Shown: in pieces, positions 1 through 8,644 of the stretch
Layout: every line of letters starts with the position of its first letter
Numbering within the stretch: the stretch's first letter is position 1
Assembly (NCBI RefSeq): GCF_947496995.1
Contig: NZ_CANMFD010000006.1
Coordinates: 142,542 to 206,541, forward strand
DNA from: an uncultured Roseibium sp.
GTDB lineage: Bacteria; Pseudomonadota; Alphaproteobacteria; Rhizobiales; Stappiaceae
DNA length: 64,000 nt
Reading direction: 5' to 3'
The notes under the pieces: model-generated
Seen by the model: only the letters and a program-made list of their open reading frames with translations
Database searches by the model: none
Told to the model about the DNA's origin: nothing
Made by a program: the position numbers and the translations under genes

Positions 1-2778
1 CCTGGCGATGTGATCAAAAATGATGATCTCCATAGGCAGGTTTGGGTTGGCAAAACGGTCAATGAAGAAACTGTCGAGAAAACCATTCGGAATTTAAGGA
101 GATTACTTGGGGACAAGAAACCTTGGAGAATCATCGAGACAGTTCGCGGCGTGGGATTCCGATTGAATGCCGCAGTTCTGCAAATCACAGAGAATTTGTC
201 CAACGAAGTTGACAGAAACGAAGCATCCGTAAGCTTGGTACCCGTGCAGTTGGCGATTGGTGAGGCTACTCAGCCAAAACCCATTAAGGTCCAGATGAAA
301 CTGGAACCAATGGCCTTTCGATTGGCTCACGAAATTTTTCAAGAACAGCCAAGGCCTTTGCGCCAATTCGAACTGTTTTGCCAAAATAACCTTGGCTACT
401 TCTCGCGTTCATTATTTGCAAAAGCGCGAAATTTAGATCCGAATCTCTTTCCAGATGAAGAAAAAATTGTTCAAGATTTCTTACAAGATAACAAGAAGCA
501 TCTTGTTATATACGGAAGCGGCGGCTCCGGGAAAACAACACTGCTGAGACGCATCGCAGAGGGCTTTGAAAACATTGAGGGTCTGCAAACTTTTTATTGT
601 ATCGATCCAACTGGCCTAGAGCCAGCGGACCTTCGCTCCTTGACGATACAGAACAAAGCTTTGATCGTTATCGACTACTTTGAAAAGTGCCCCAACTTTG
701 TAGAAGTGAGCAGGGCGTTAAACAAAATGCAGCATGTCAAAACGTTACTGGCCTGCCGACAGTCCGCCATAGAGAACATTATCGACGCAGTTGGCGAACA
801 AAATTGCCACGAAATAGCATTGTCATCTTCCAACGATAGTGAGATGTATCTTCGATGGGTGACTGAAAATATTGTAAAGGTGGGTGTAAAAGGAAAACTT
901 GGATACGAAGTAAAAAAGCACTATAGCACTAATCCGTTGATGGCTTCATTTATTGCTTACCAAATTTTTCTAAACAGAATAGACAAGAACGCGATATCAA
1001 TCGTTAGAAGTTCCGGAGATTTTCACGAGTGGGTGACGTCAAGTATTTCCTCTCTTGCTAATACGAATTTATATGCATCTGAGGCCTTAAATATAAAAGA
1101 CGTCCGAAGTGCTTCTTTCGAAATATTTGCAAATATTTACCTAAGTAAAATTAGTAGCAAAGCGGAAAAAATTGCGTCTATTTTGTTAGATGATGGTTTT
1201 TTAGTTATTGATCGAATAACCGCCACCTATAGTTCGGCCCACGATGTGATTGCTGATGCTGCGATCGTTGTTTGGCTTAAAAGTTTCAGGACACCAACTT
1301 CATCCTTTCAGCTATTGGCGGACATTCAGAAATTAGTATCAAAGTACGATACAGAACGTGAATGGTTAAATTTGATTGGCGTGTTTGATCGGATTAGTGT
1401 TGATAAAATTGTCCGCGCCGACGTTTCGATCCAAATTTCTGAAATTATTGCACGAGAAGTTTTGAACCAGAACCAAATCGGTCTACAAACGATCTTGGCA
1501 GTTATTACATCTTCATTCCTTCCAAATAATATTAAAATGATGACAGTTCGCGACATGCTTGAGCGAGGCGAAGATCAATACGCAATATTTAAATACATCG
1601 CCGCACCTTTCTTAGATATGCTTGCTGAGGCTGCGGACGGCAATGTTCGAACTCTTCTACTCAAACGTTTTGATGAAGCACTTCTTGCCGAGGCTGATCA
1701 GATCATTGCGCCTAGAGATTATTATTCGTCTAACCGCCTCTTGGTTGAAGCGTATCGGAAGTTTAGCGAGCGTTATGAGCCTGCCGTCCTTGCATTCTAC
1801 AACCATCAAATTAAGCGCGAGAATTGGAAGGTAATTTTTTTGGTCATCGCTCTTCTTCGAGAATCTAGCTCGAGCGAAGGGCTGGACCTCGATGCCATGA
1901 CGGAAACTTGTCTAAACAAGTTTGGTGGCTTGAAGGATGCCCGATTCCTCATCGAACACTATCTCCAAACAAAAAGAGATCCAGTAAGAATGCTCAAGTT
2001 CGCGAGAGTTTGGCTTCAGTCTGGGAATCACGCAGACGGTGAGTTTATTGCCACAGAAGGGGTGTATTTCCTAATTTGTGAATGGGTTGAGGCAGGGGGC
2101 GAGCTTGACGCACTCCGAATAGAATTTGATCATTGGGCACAACTCAAATTAAATGGCCCTAAATTTGGCGTCTCGCAATTTCTATTTCGCTACTTCAGAT
2201 ACCCCAATCTCTACGAGAATTTGAGTTCCGCGAACCAAGAAATATTGACCGATTTGGCTGAAGAGTTTCTTCAAAAAGCCGATGACAAAAAGTTCTTAGG
2301 AAAGAAATTCTTTATCCTAAAAACTCTCTTCCAGAAAGGGTTACTTAAAAATTCGATTGCTGGCAAAGTTATATTGAACACGCCCTATGAAAAGAGTCTG
2401 AAGTATTTCGAAAAGCCGGGAGATTTGATTAACGCTGACGTCGCGCTCAATTTAGCTAATGCACTTATGCATGATACTATTAATAGTCCCACAGATCGAC
2501 GGAAGACCGCTAGGAATTTGGCGGCGCTTGATGATCTGATGCAGTCCTTAGGGGTTTCATCTCAATACAGGGCAGCATTATCTACTTGGTTAAAAGCGGA
2601 CGACAGTGGACGCAAAAGCTTTTTCAGTAGATGGTACAGATTATATGGCACTTTCACTCCGTTTGAGAAAGAAGCCGTAGATTGCTGGAGATTCCCTGGA
2701 AATAAAGAAGAGCTTCTTTCATATCAGGAATCTGACGAGTGGATTCAGGCTGTACGAGACATTGATGCATTATACTAG
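1..2778 (+). CDS. winged-helix / STAND P-loop NTPase (5'-partial)
   Basis: Open from base 1 with no in-frame stop. The first codons (P-G-D-V-I-K-N-D-D-L) are the middle of an OmpR/PhoB-type winged helix, which continues through V-R-G-V-G-F-R-L at about residue 45-53 counted from the GTG at 10. The true start therefore lies left of the window. A linker of about 100 residues follows, then a P-loop NTPase with Walker A GSGGSGKTT (about 169-177) and a hydrophobic Walker B ending in I-D-Y-F (about 218-224). The C-terminal 550 residues are helical and lack a motif I recognise, perhaps degenerate TPR-like repeats. There is no receiver domain. The gene is AT-richer than everything to its right, consistent with transfer. 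A signal-responsive transcription factor or an Avs-like defence ATPase are both possible; the domains are clear, the function is not. Confidence 0.85.
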   Translation, partial: PGDVIKNDDLHRQVWVGKTVNEETVEKTIRNLRRLLGDKKPWRIIETVRGVGFRLNAAVLQITENLSNEVDRNEASVSLVPVQLAIGEATQPKPIKVQMKLEPMAFRLAHEIFQEQPRPLRQFELFCQNNLGYFSRSLFAKARNLDPNLFPDEEKIVQDFLQDNKKHLVIYGSGGSGKTTLLRRIAEGFENIEGLQTFYCIDPTGLEPADLRSLTIQNKALIVIDYFEKCPNFVEVSRALNKMQHVKTLLACRQSAIENIIDAVGEQNCHEIALSSSNDSEMYLRWVTENIVKVGVKGKLGYEVKKHYSTNPLMASFIAYQIFLNRIDKNAISIVRSSGDFHEWVTSSISSLANTNLYASEALNIKDVRSASFEIFANIYLSKISSKAEKIASILLDDGFLVIDRITATYSSAHDVIADAAIVVWLKSFRTPTSSFQLLADIQKLVSKYDTEREWLNLIGVFDRISVDKIVRADVSIQISEIIAREVLNQNQIGLQTILAVITSSFLPNNIKMMTVRDMLERGEDQYAIFKYIAAPFLDMLAEAADGNVRTLLLKRFDEALLAEADQIIAPRDYYSSNRLLVEAYRKFSERYEPAVLAFYNHQIKRENWKVIFLVIALLRESSSSEGLDLDAMTETCLNKFGGLKDARFLIEHYLQTKRDPVRMLKFARVWLQSGNHADGEFIATEGVYFLICEWVEAGGELDALRIEFDHWAQLKLNGPKFGVSQFLFRYFRYPNLYENLSSANQEILTDLAEEFLQKADDKKFLGKKFFILKTLFQKGLLKNSIAGKVILNTPYEKSLKYFEKPGDLINADVALNLANALMHDTINSPTDRRKTARNLAALDDLMQSLGVSSQYRAALSTWLKADDSGRKSFFSRWYRLYGTFTPFEKEAVDCWRFPGNKEELLSYQESDEWIQAVRDIDALY

Positions 2779-2896
2779 GGATCCGTCATCTTTATACCAA
2801 CTGCCCAGAAGAGCGCGTCCAGGACTGAGTAACATGACAAGGTAGGTATTCGCATGGTTCTGCCATTCTGGTTAGAGCATCGGCGACTACAACTAG
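2779..2896. mobile_element. right edge of a putative integrated island in comM
   Basis: This 118-base stretch separates the AT-rich STAND gene from the point where ComM homology begins. In the comM frame the last island codons end in TAG at 2894-2896, and native-looking ComM sequence (L-M-T-G-P-P-G-S-G-K) starts at 2897. The codons just upstream (2882-2893, G-D-Y-N) loosely resemble the expected ComM residues G-G-H-N, as an attachment-site copy carried by an element might. I see no integrase, transposase or clear terminal inverted repeat; these would lie to the left of the window. The boundary position is inferred from loss of homology only. Confidence 0.5.
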
Positions 2897-3784
2897 CTGA
2901 TGACAGGCCCTCCGGGCTCCGGAAAATCGATGCTCGCCAGCCGATTGCCGTCGATCTTGCCGCCGCTGACCCCGCGCGAACTTCTGGAAGTCTCGATGAT
3001 CGCCTCGCTGGCCGGGGAACTGGCCGAAGGCAAGCTGACCGACCGCAGGCCGTTTCGCGCACCGCATCATTCGGCCTCCATGGCGGCCCTAGTCGGCGGC
3101 GGTCTGAAGGCCCGGCCGGGGGAAGTTTCGCTGGCCCATAACGGAGTTTTATTCCTGGACGAATTGCCGGAATTCAATCCGCAGGTGCTCGACAGCTTGC
3201 GCCAGCCGCTGGAATCCGGCGAGGCGGTGATCGCCCGCGCCAATCACCGGGTCACCTATCCGGCGCGCATCCAGTTGATCGCTGCCATGAACCCTTGCCG
3301 TTGCGGCCATGCCGGCGAACCCGGCCATCAGTGCCGCCGGGGCGAGCGTTGCGTGACCGACTATCAGACCCGCGTATCCGGACCGTTCCTCGACCGGATA
3401 GACCTGAGGATAGACGTTCCCGCCGTGACCGCCGCCGATCTGATCGGTCCGGCGGAGGCCGAACCGTCCGCCGTGGTGGCGCAGCGTGTTGCCGAAGCGC
3501 GCAGGATACAGGAACGGCGCTTTCTGGAGTTCGGTGTTTCCTGCCGGACAAATGCCCAGGCCCCGGCTGCCATCGTGGAAACCATGGCCAGGACCGACGA
3601 CCAGGGCCTCGTCTTTCTGCGCCAGGCTGCCGAAACGCTTCAGCTCAGCGCCCGTGGCTACCACCGTGTGCTGAAACTTGCTCGCACCCTGGCCGATCTC
3701 GACGGCCAGGACAGCGTCAGCCGCATACATCTGGCCGAGGCAATGAGTTACCGCGGCCAGGACATGTCGCGCCGAGCGGCATAA
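2897..3784 (+). pseudogene. comM: comM / YifB Mg-chelatase-like AAA+ ATPase, 3' fragment
   Basis: The translation matches the C-terminal part of the ComM/YifB family, a AAA+ helicase that aids branch migration during natural transformation. Visible motifs are Walker A G-P-P-G-S-G-K-S at the very start, R-P-F-R-A-P-H-H-S, Walker B L-F-L-D-E-L-P-E-F, the cysteine cluster N-P-C-R-C-G-H-A-G-E-P-G-H-Q-C, and S-G-P-F-L-D-R-I-D-L. About 295 residues remain of a family norm near 500. The N-terminal Lon-like domain (about 210 residues) is missing and the frame is closed by TAG at 2894. The fragment has no ribosome-binding site at the ATG at 2900. It is most simply the downstream half of comM split by the adjoining element. 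The reading frame is otherwise intact, which suggests a recent event. Confidence 0.85.
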
Positions 3785-3899
3785 CGCGACATAGTCTGAC
3801 GGCAGAATCATCACGATCTGAAGACAGCATATTAGAATCCGTGCCCGGGGTTTTTCCGGCTATGCTGTGCGCCACAGCCTCAAACATTGGAATCACATC

Positions 3900-4139
3900 A
3901 TGGCTCACCCGCCCCGCCGTCATACCAGCGCCATCGAAAGGGCCGAGTCCCTTTTCAAGTCGGCGACGACAAAGCCGGCCGCAGAAGCGCCGAAGCCCGC
4001 CGGAACAGCGTTGCCCGTGGGCAAGGAAACCGTGTCCGTGCGTCTCGACCGGGATGTTCTGGCCCATTTTCAGGAAGACGGCCCCGGCTGGCAGGACCGC
4101 ATCAACGCAGCCCTCAGAAAAGCCGCGGGTCTGAGCTAG
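3900..4139 (+). CDS. BrnA-like antitoxin family protein (orphan)
   Basis: This 79-residue protein has a Lys/Ala/Pro-rich N-terminus and a C-terminal segment V-S-V-R-L-D-R-D-V-L-A-H-F-Q-E-D-G-P-G-W-Q-D-R-I-N-A-A-L-R-K-A. That arrangement is the hallmark of BrnA-type ribbon-helix-helix antitoxins, which bind their own promoter and neutralise BrnT. No BrnT-like partner is encoded next to it; the upstream neighbour is the comM fragment and the downstream one is agmatinase. I chose the ATG at 3900 because the homologous region begins well inside it; an upstream ATG at 3867 would add eleven residues. It may be a stand-alone RHH regulator rather than half of a toxin-antitoxin pair. Confidence 0.7.
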   Translation: MAHPPRRHTSAIERAESLFKSATTKPAAEAPKPAGTALPVGKETVSVRLDRDVLAHFQEDGPGWQDRINAALRKAAGLS

Positions 4140-4193
4140 AGCGTTTCGTGTACAAGCGGGCTCCTGCATTCAATTTAACGCGACATGCTCTGG
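4136..4193. repeat. imperfect palindromic intergenic repeat
   Basis: The left arm CTAGAGCGTTTCGTGT is an imperfect inverted copy of the right arm AACGCGACATGCTCTGG, with about 25 bases between. It begins at the stop codon of the BrnA-like gene. The core TAACGCGACA recurs at 3783-3792 and 7514-7523, each time just 3' of a gene. The pattern resembles the short palindromic intergenic elements (RIME-like) spread through Hyphomicrobiales genomes. It could fold as an mRNA 3'-end hairpin. Confidence 0.5.
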
Positions 4194-4315
4194 AACGGTG
4201 GGCTGCAGACAGGCAGGCATGCGGCATCCGTGCCGGTTTGAACGGTGCCCTACTTTCCCGTGCGACGGATCGGTGCTGTAGTGGCGTTTCGATTCACGTC
4301 AGGAAAGTGCGCGGT

Positions 4316-5281
4316 ATGTCATCGGATGGAGCGTCTCACGGCTATGAAGGCGGGCGGCTGAACCTGCCGTTTGTCGGCATATGCACTTTTGGAAAATACC
4401 CTTGTCAGCCGGACTGGGACGCCATCGACGCGGATGTCGCCGTGATGGGGGCGCCTTTCGATATGGGCACCCAGTGGCGCTCGGGCGCCCGGATGGGACC
4501 GAGGGCTATCAGGGAGGCCTCGACGCTGTTCTCCTTCGGCCATGGCGGCGCTTACGATTTCGAGGATGACATCACCTATCTGCCGTCGGAAACGACGCGC
4601 ATTGTCGATATCGGCGACGCGGATATTGTCCACACCGACACGGTGGAAAGTCACAGGCGGATCGAATTTGGTGTCCGCAAAATTCTGGAGGCCGGCGCCC
4701 TGCCGGTGGTCCTGGGTGGCGACCATTCGGTGAACATTCCCTGCATCAACGCCTTCGACGGGCAGGAGCCCGTTCATGTGGTGCAGATCGACGCGCATCT
4801 GGACTTTGTCGACGAGCGCCACGGCGTGCGCTACGGCCACGGCAATCCCATGCGCCGCGCGGCGGAAAAACCCTATGTGACCGGCCTCTCCCAGATCGGC
4901 ATCCGCAACGTCTCGTCAACGGCGCGCGAAGGCTATGAGGACGCCCGCCGCATGGGGTCCGACATCCAGTCCGTGCGCCACGTGCGCAAACTCGGGATCG
5001 AAGGGATGCTGGCCCGTATTCCGGAAGGGGCCCGCTATTACCTGACCATCGACATCGACGCCTTCGATCCCTCCATCGCCCCGGGCACGGGAACCCCCAG
5101 TCATGGCGGGTTCCTGTACTACGAAGTGCTGGAACTGATCGACGGCCTGGCCAGACGCGGGACCATTGCGGGGCTGGATCTGGTGGAGGTCGCGCCGGAC
5201 TACGACCCGACCGGCTCCACCAGCACCCTTGCCGCGCAGCTTCTCATGAACACCATCGGCAGGATCCTGCACCACCGGTAA
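4316..5281 (+). CDS. speB: agmatinase-family ureohydrolase
   Basis: This 321-residue enzyme of the arginase/agmatinase family hydrolyses a guanidino compound to an amine and urea in a binuclear manganese site. All metal motifs are visible: G-G-D-H-S, D-A-H-L-D-F, D-I-D-A-F-D-P-S and a terminal G-L-D-L-V-E-V-A-P. The ATG at 4316 follows AGGAAAG at 4301-4307 and gives the family length; the frame is open further upstream but without homology. Agmatine is the likeliest substrate, leading to putrescine. Related guanidino acid hydrolases share the same motifs, so the substrate is an inference. It stands alone, facing a TetR gene on the other strand. Confidence 0.88.
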   Translation: MSSDGASHGYEGGRLNLPFVGICTFGKYPCQPDWDAIDADVAVMGAPFDMGTQWRSGARMGPRAIREASTLFSFGHGGAYDFEDDITYLPSETTRIVDIGDADIVHTDTVESHRRIEFGVRKILEAGALPVVLGGDHSVNIPCINAFDGQEPVHVVQIDAHLDFVDERHGVRYGHGNPMRRAAEKPYVTGLSQIGIRNVSSTAREGYEDARRMGSDIQSVRHVRKLGIEGMLARIPEGARYYLTIDIDAFDPSIAPGTGTPSHGGFLYYEVLELIDGLARRGTIAGLDLVEVAPDYDPTGSTSTLAAQLLMNTIGRILHHR

Positions 5282-5370
5282 GGATAACCGGGTGGCGGCC
5301 CCTACGATGATCCGGCTGCAAAGGACCGGTATTCATGATCCGGGCCCCGGGAGGAACCAAAGGGCAGGTG

Positions 5371-5985
5371 TCACAGTGCAGGTGAGAAGAGGAGCCTGAT
5401 GTAGGACCGCAGAAGAACAATCTGTTGCGGGAGAACGGCGGTCTCCCCGACCGCACGGGACAGGACGATGCCACCCTCGACGGTCCCGGTGATCATGTCG
5501 GCAACCGTCATGAGGTCCACGTCGTCCCGGGGCGGATAAATGGCGGCGATTTCCTTCAACACTCCGAGAAAGCGTTCCCGCCAGGCCAGAATAGCCTGTC
5601 GATTCAGGTCGCGTACCTCCTGGTCGAACATGCGTTCCGAATAGGCAACCGTTGCCACAAGACAGCCTGGGTGACCGTTCGGTAGGTCTTCCATCAGTTC
5701 CGCGAAAAGTTTCAGTCCGATCAGGAAGGAATGCAGCGGATCCCCGTGCAGGTCGCGGGCGCGGTCGAAAATATCATCCAGGATCGCGTTTTCGGTATCG
5801 AGATATCTTTGCAGCAGTGCCCTGGCAAGATGGTTCTTGTCCCTGAAATGGTAGAAGAATCCACTCTTGGTGATGTCCGCCGCGGAAATGATTTCGTCGA
5901 TGGAGGTTCCACCGAAGCCTTTCGATAGAACGCTCGCCTCGGCAATATCGAGGATAAGCTCACGTTTCGACTGCGCCTTGGCCAT
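5371..5985 (-). CDS. TetR/AcrR family transcriptional regulator
   Basis: This 204-residue protein has an N-terminal TetR helix-turn-helix (I-L-D-I-A-E-A-S-V-L-S-K-G-F-G-G-T-S-I-D-E-I through F-F-Y-H-F-R-D-K, about residues 10-48) and a helical ligand-binding C-terminal domain. The G-C-L-V-A segment in the middle is typical of the AcrR-like subgroup that controls oxidoreductase or efflux genes. It is divergent from the DUF1127/methyltransferase pair, separated by about 317 bases, and may control those genes or itself. The inducer is not predictable from sequence. Confidence 0.9.
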   Translation of the reverse strand: MAKAQSKRELILDIAEASVLSKGFGGTSIDEIISAADITKSGFFYHFRDKNHLARALLQRYLDTENAILDDIFDRARDLHGDPLHSFLIGLKLFAELMEDLPNGHPGCLVATVAYSERMFDQEVRDLNRQAILAWRERFLGVLKEIAAIYPPRDDVDLMTVADMITGTVEGGIVLSRAVGETAVLPQQIVLLRSYIRLLFSPAL

Positions 5986-6302
5986 TTACCGTCTCGAACC
6001 ACTTAATTTTTCAATTTTCGTTCCAAAACCGCACAATTGTGCGCCGTGACCGCAGCACGTCAAGGCGGCTTAGCGTCCGGCGCGGGGCATGACCACTGTA
6101 CCGGCGGTCAAGTCGCGGGACGGCCCGGCTGGGCCTTATTCCCGGTTGGATCCGTAAATATCTGACAATAATAGACAATTTGCGCAATCCGGAGACTTGA
6201 CCACGGGTCTTCTATCGCCGGACGCCGCCTTCCCCCATCTATGACGGCGTAAACGGGAACTTTCCGTTCCTTCGCAAGAACTTTTTTGCTGGTGATTTCA
6301 AG
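5986..6302. other. intergenic region between TetR and DUF1127 genes
   Basis: This 317-base divergent spacer has no coding potential I trust. It holds AT-rich patches (6003-6030 and 6157-6185), including two spaced copies of GACAAT (6164-6169 and 6174-6179) that could lie near a promoter. I found no clear TetR-type palindrome and no convincing -35/-10 pair. Confidence 0.5.
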
Positions 6303-6500
6303 ATGACAATATTTCCCCGCACTGCGCGGCTCCGTCCCGGCTTCGGTTTCGTCGCCGGGATTGGCCGTTTTTTCAGGAAGAAACCTCGATCAGGCCCTGT
6401 GAAGGGCGGTCTGCACGGGCTCGACCCGCACCTTCTGCGCGACCTCGGCCTGCGGCCGGACGCACGTTCCCTGTCTATTTTCAACTTCCATGAGGACTAA
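6303..6500 (+). CDS. DUF1127 (YjiS-like) small protein
   Basis: A 65-residue basic protein. Its C-terminal half, ending in L-L-R-D-L-G-L-R-P-D-A-R, matches the DUF1127 signature (a short arginine-rich motif with L-x-D-I/L-G-L). Small DUF1127 proteins in alphaproteobacteria have been linked to phosphate and carbon metabolism and RNA binding. The gene ends four bases before the next start codon, so the two are probably co-transcribed. The N-terminal extension rich in Arg, Lys and Pro is longer than in the minimal family. Confidence 0.65.
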   Translation: MTIFPRTARLRPGFGFVAGIGRFFRKKPRSGPVKGGLHGLDPHLLRDLGLRPDARSLSIFNFHED

Positions 6501-6504
6501 TCCC

Positions 6505-7452
6505 ATGAGCGGCAAGACTTTTCCGTCGCCGACCCCCGGCAGATACTACCTGACCGAGGGCGGTACAGAGACTGAAATCATGTACAAATGGGGCTTCGAT
6601 CTCCCGGAATTCGCAATGTTTCCGCTGCTTGAAAAGCGGAAGTCCGCGGATGTCATCCGCGGTATGTACCGGCGCTATCTTGATGTCGTGGCCAGATACG
6701 GCCATTCGGCTCTTATCGGCGGTTTTGACTACCGGGCGAGCCCGGACTGGGGCGCAAAGCTCGGCTATTCCGCGAGTGCGCTGGCCGAGGCGAACCTGCG
6801 ATCGATCCAGTTTCTGAAGGATGTGGCCGCCGAATATGAAGCGGATATCCCGTCAATGCTGTTTAGCGGATATGTCGGACCGCGCGGCGACGCCTACGGG
6901 CTGAACATGTCGGTCACGGAGGAGTCTGCCGAGGAGTATCATTCGGTGCAGATCGAAACCCTCGCGCGGGCCGGAGTGGATCTTGTCTGGGCGCTGACCT
7001 TCAACAATCCGGCGGAGGCGATCGGTGTCGTCCGGGCGGCCCGCCGATTGGACCTGCCGGTTGCGGTGTCATTTTCTCTCGACAGCACGCACCGCCTGAA
7101 ATCCGGGTTTCCCCTGTCGAGGGCGATCGCAATCGTCGACGAAGCCACAAACGGTTATCCCGCGTTCTACTCCCTCAATTGTTCCCATCCCCAGGAATTC
7201 GAACCGGCGCTCGAGGATTGGAACTGGACGTCCCGCCTTCGCTCAATCCGACCAAATGCCGCGAAGATGGACAAGATCGCGCTTTGCAAGCTCGGCCATC
7301 TTGAGGAAGGCGACCCGGAAGAGCTCGGCCGGCTGATGGCCGATGTCTTCAGGCGCCATCCGCATATGGACATCTGGGGAGGCTGCTGCGGAACCGGTCA
7401 CGTCCATCTGGAGGAAATTGCGCGGCACCTGCCACAGCCGGTGCCGGCATGA
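6505..7452 (+). CDS. homocysteine S-methyltransferase family protein
   Basis: This 315-residue TIM-barrel enzyme carries the zinc thiolate residues of the family, L-N-C-S-H-P at about 225-230 and G-G-C-C-G-T-G near residue 297. These methyltransferases move a methyl group from a sulfonium or betaine donor to homocysteine to make methionine. The ATG at 6505 is preceded by GAGGA at 6492-6496; an ATG at 6490 in the same frame is too close to any Shine-Dalgarno sequence. The donor (S-methylmethionine, SAM or dimethylsulfoniopropionate-like compounds) cannot be read from the sequence. It follows a DUF1127 gene with almost no gap. Confidence 0.85.
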   Translation: MSGKTFPSPTPGRYYLTEGGTETEIMYKWGFDLPEFAMFPLLEKRKSADVIRGMYRRYLDVVARYGHSALIGGFDYRASPDWGAKLGYSASALAEANLRSIQFLKDVAAEYEADIPSMLFSGYVGPRGDAYGLNMSVTEESAEEYHSVQIETLARAGVDLVWALTFNNPAEAIGVVRAARRLDLPVAVSFSLDSTHRLKSGFPLSRAIAIVDEATNGYPAFYSLNCSHPQEFEPALEDWNWTSRLRSIRPNAAKMDKIALCKLGHLEEGDPEELGRLMADVFRRHPHMDIWGGCCGTGHVHLEEIARHLPQPVPA

Positions 7453-7527
7453 CCATGACCGTCGGCACCCTGCGTGTCATTTCAGCCTGATTCATCGGGC
7501 CGGGTCCCGACCCTAACGCGACAGGCC

Positions 7528-8487
7528 CTACAGCCCTTCGAACAGCGCAGTCGACAGGTAACGTTCGGCAAAGGACGGGATGATCACGACGATGTTCTTG
7601 CCCGCCATCTCGTCCCGCTGTCCGACCCGGATCGCGGCGGTCAGCGCCGCGCCGGAGGAGATGCCGACCGGCACGCCTTCGGTTTTGGCAACTTCGCGGG
7701 CCATGGCGAAGGCATCCTCGTTGGCGATGGTCTGGACTTCATCATAGACGGATGTGTCCAGAATGGACGGGATGAAACCAGCACCAATGCCCTGGATCTT
7801 GTGCGGCCCAGGCTGACCGCCGGACAGGATCGGGCTGTCCGCCGGTTCCACCGCAACCACATGCACATCGGGATTGCGCGTCTTGAGCACCTGGGACACG
7901 CCGGTGATGGTGCCGCCGGTGCCGATGCCGGAAACGAAGACGTCCACCTTGCCGTCCGTGTCGTTCCAGATTTCTTCGGCCGTGGTGTTGCGGTGGACTT
8001 CCGGGTTGGCCGGATTTTCGAATTGCTGCGGCATCACCGAGCCCTCGATCTCGCCCAGCAGCTCTTCGGCGCGGGCGATCGCGCCTTTCATGCCTTTCGG
8101 GCCTTCGGTCAACTCCAGTTCAGCGCCCATGATCTTGAACATCTTGCGGCGCTCGACGGACATGGTCTCCGGCATTACCAGGATCAGCCGGTAGCCCTTG
8201 GCGGCGGCAACGAAGGCAAGTGCAATGCCGGTATTACCGGATGTCGGCTCCACCAGAGTGGTCTTGCCGGGCACGATCCTGCCGTCGGCTTCCATCGCCT
8301 CGACCATGGCGACACCAATACGGTCCTTGACGCTGGAGATCGGATTGAAGAACTCCAGCTTGGCCAGCAGGTTGCCCTTGACGCCATGGGTCTTCGCGAG
8401 ACGGTCCAGTCTGACGATCGGCGTGTCGCCGATGGTATCCGTGATGGAGGAATAGATTTTTCCCCGGCCGCTGGTCTTGATGGTCAT
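7528..8487 (-). CDS. cysK: cysteine synthase A (O-acetylserine sulfhydrylase)
   Basis: This 319-residue PLP enzyme makes L-cysteine from O-acetylserine and sulfide. The pyridoxal lysine lies in N-P-I-S-S-V-K-D-R, the substrate loop is P-T-S-G-N-T-G, and the phosphate-binding loop is G-T-G-G-T-I-T-G. The start [10 protein letters not shown] matches the family; GGGAGA sits seven bases upstream. The frame stays open 18 codons further up, with no homology. A copy of the TAACGCGACA motif lies just beyond the stop codon. Confidence 0.95.
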   Translation of the reverse strand: MTIKTSGRGKIYSSITDTIGDTPIVRLDRLAKTHGVKGNLLAKLEFFNPISSVKDRIGVAMVEAMEADGRIVPGKTTLVEPTSGNTGIALAFVAAAKGYRLILVMPETMSVERRKMFKIMGAELELTEGPKGMKGAIARAEELLGEIEGSVMPQQFENPANPEVHRNTTAEEIWNDTDGKVDVFVSGIGTGGTITGVSQVLKTRNPDVHVVAVEPADSPILSGGQPGPHKIQGIGAGFIPSILDTSVYDEVQTIANEDAFAMAREVAKTEGVPVGISSGAALTAAIRVGQRDEMAGKNIVVIIPSFAERYLSTALFEGL

Positions 8488-8644
8488 TGATGTCTCCCTG
8501 AAGCAACCTGTTCGCATTGGCAGCACAGGAAAGCCGTGCAATCCTGATTGGTTGGTGGGCTAAGATAATACGGCCATTGGAAAGTTTTAAGGGGTTTGAG
8601 ATGCCTTTACCGCCACGCCGGTAAAACCTTTTTCCCCGAAAAGC

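Noticed and set aside
2900..3784. Treating the ComM fragment as a functional short ATPase
   Set aside because: It lacks the N-terminal Lon-like domain, has no ribosome site at 2900 and starts exactly at the composition change.
7474..8490. 338-codon plus-strand reading frame opposite cysK
   Set aside because: It lies entirely antisense to a clear cysteine synthase and shows no family features; high GC produces long shadow frames.
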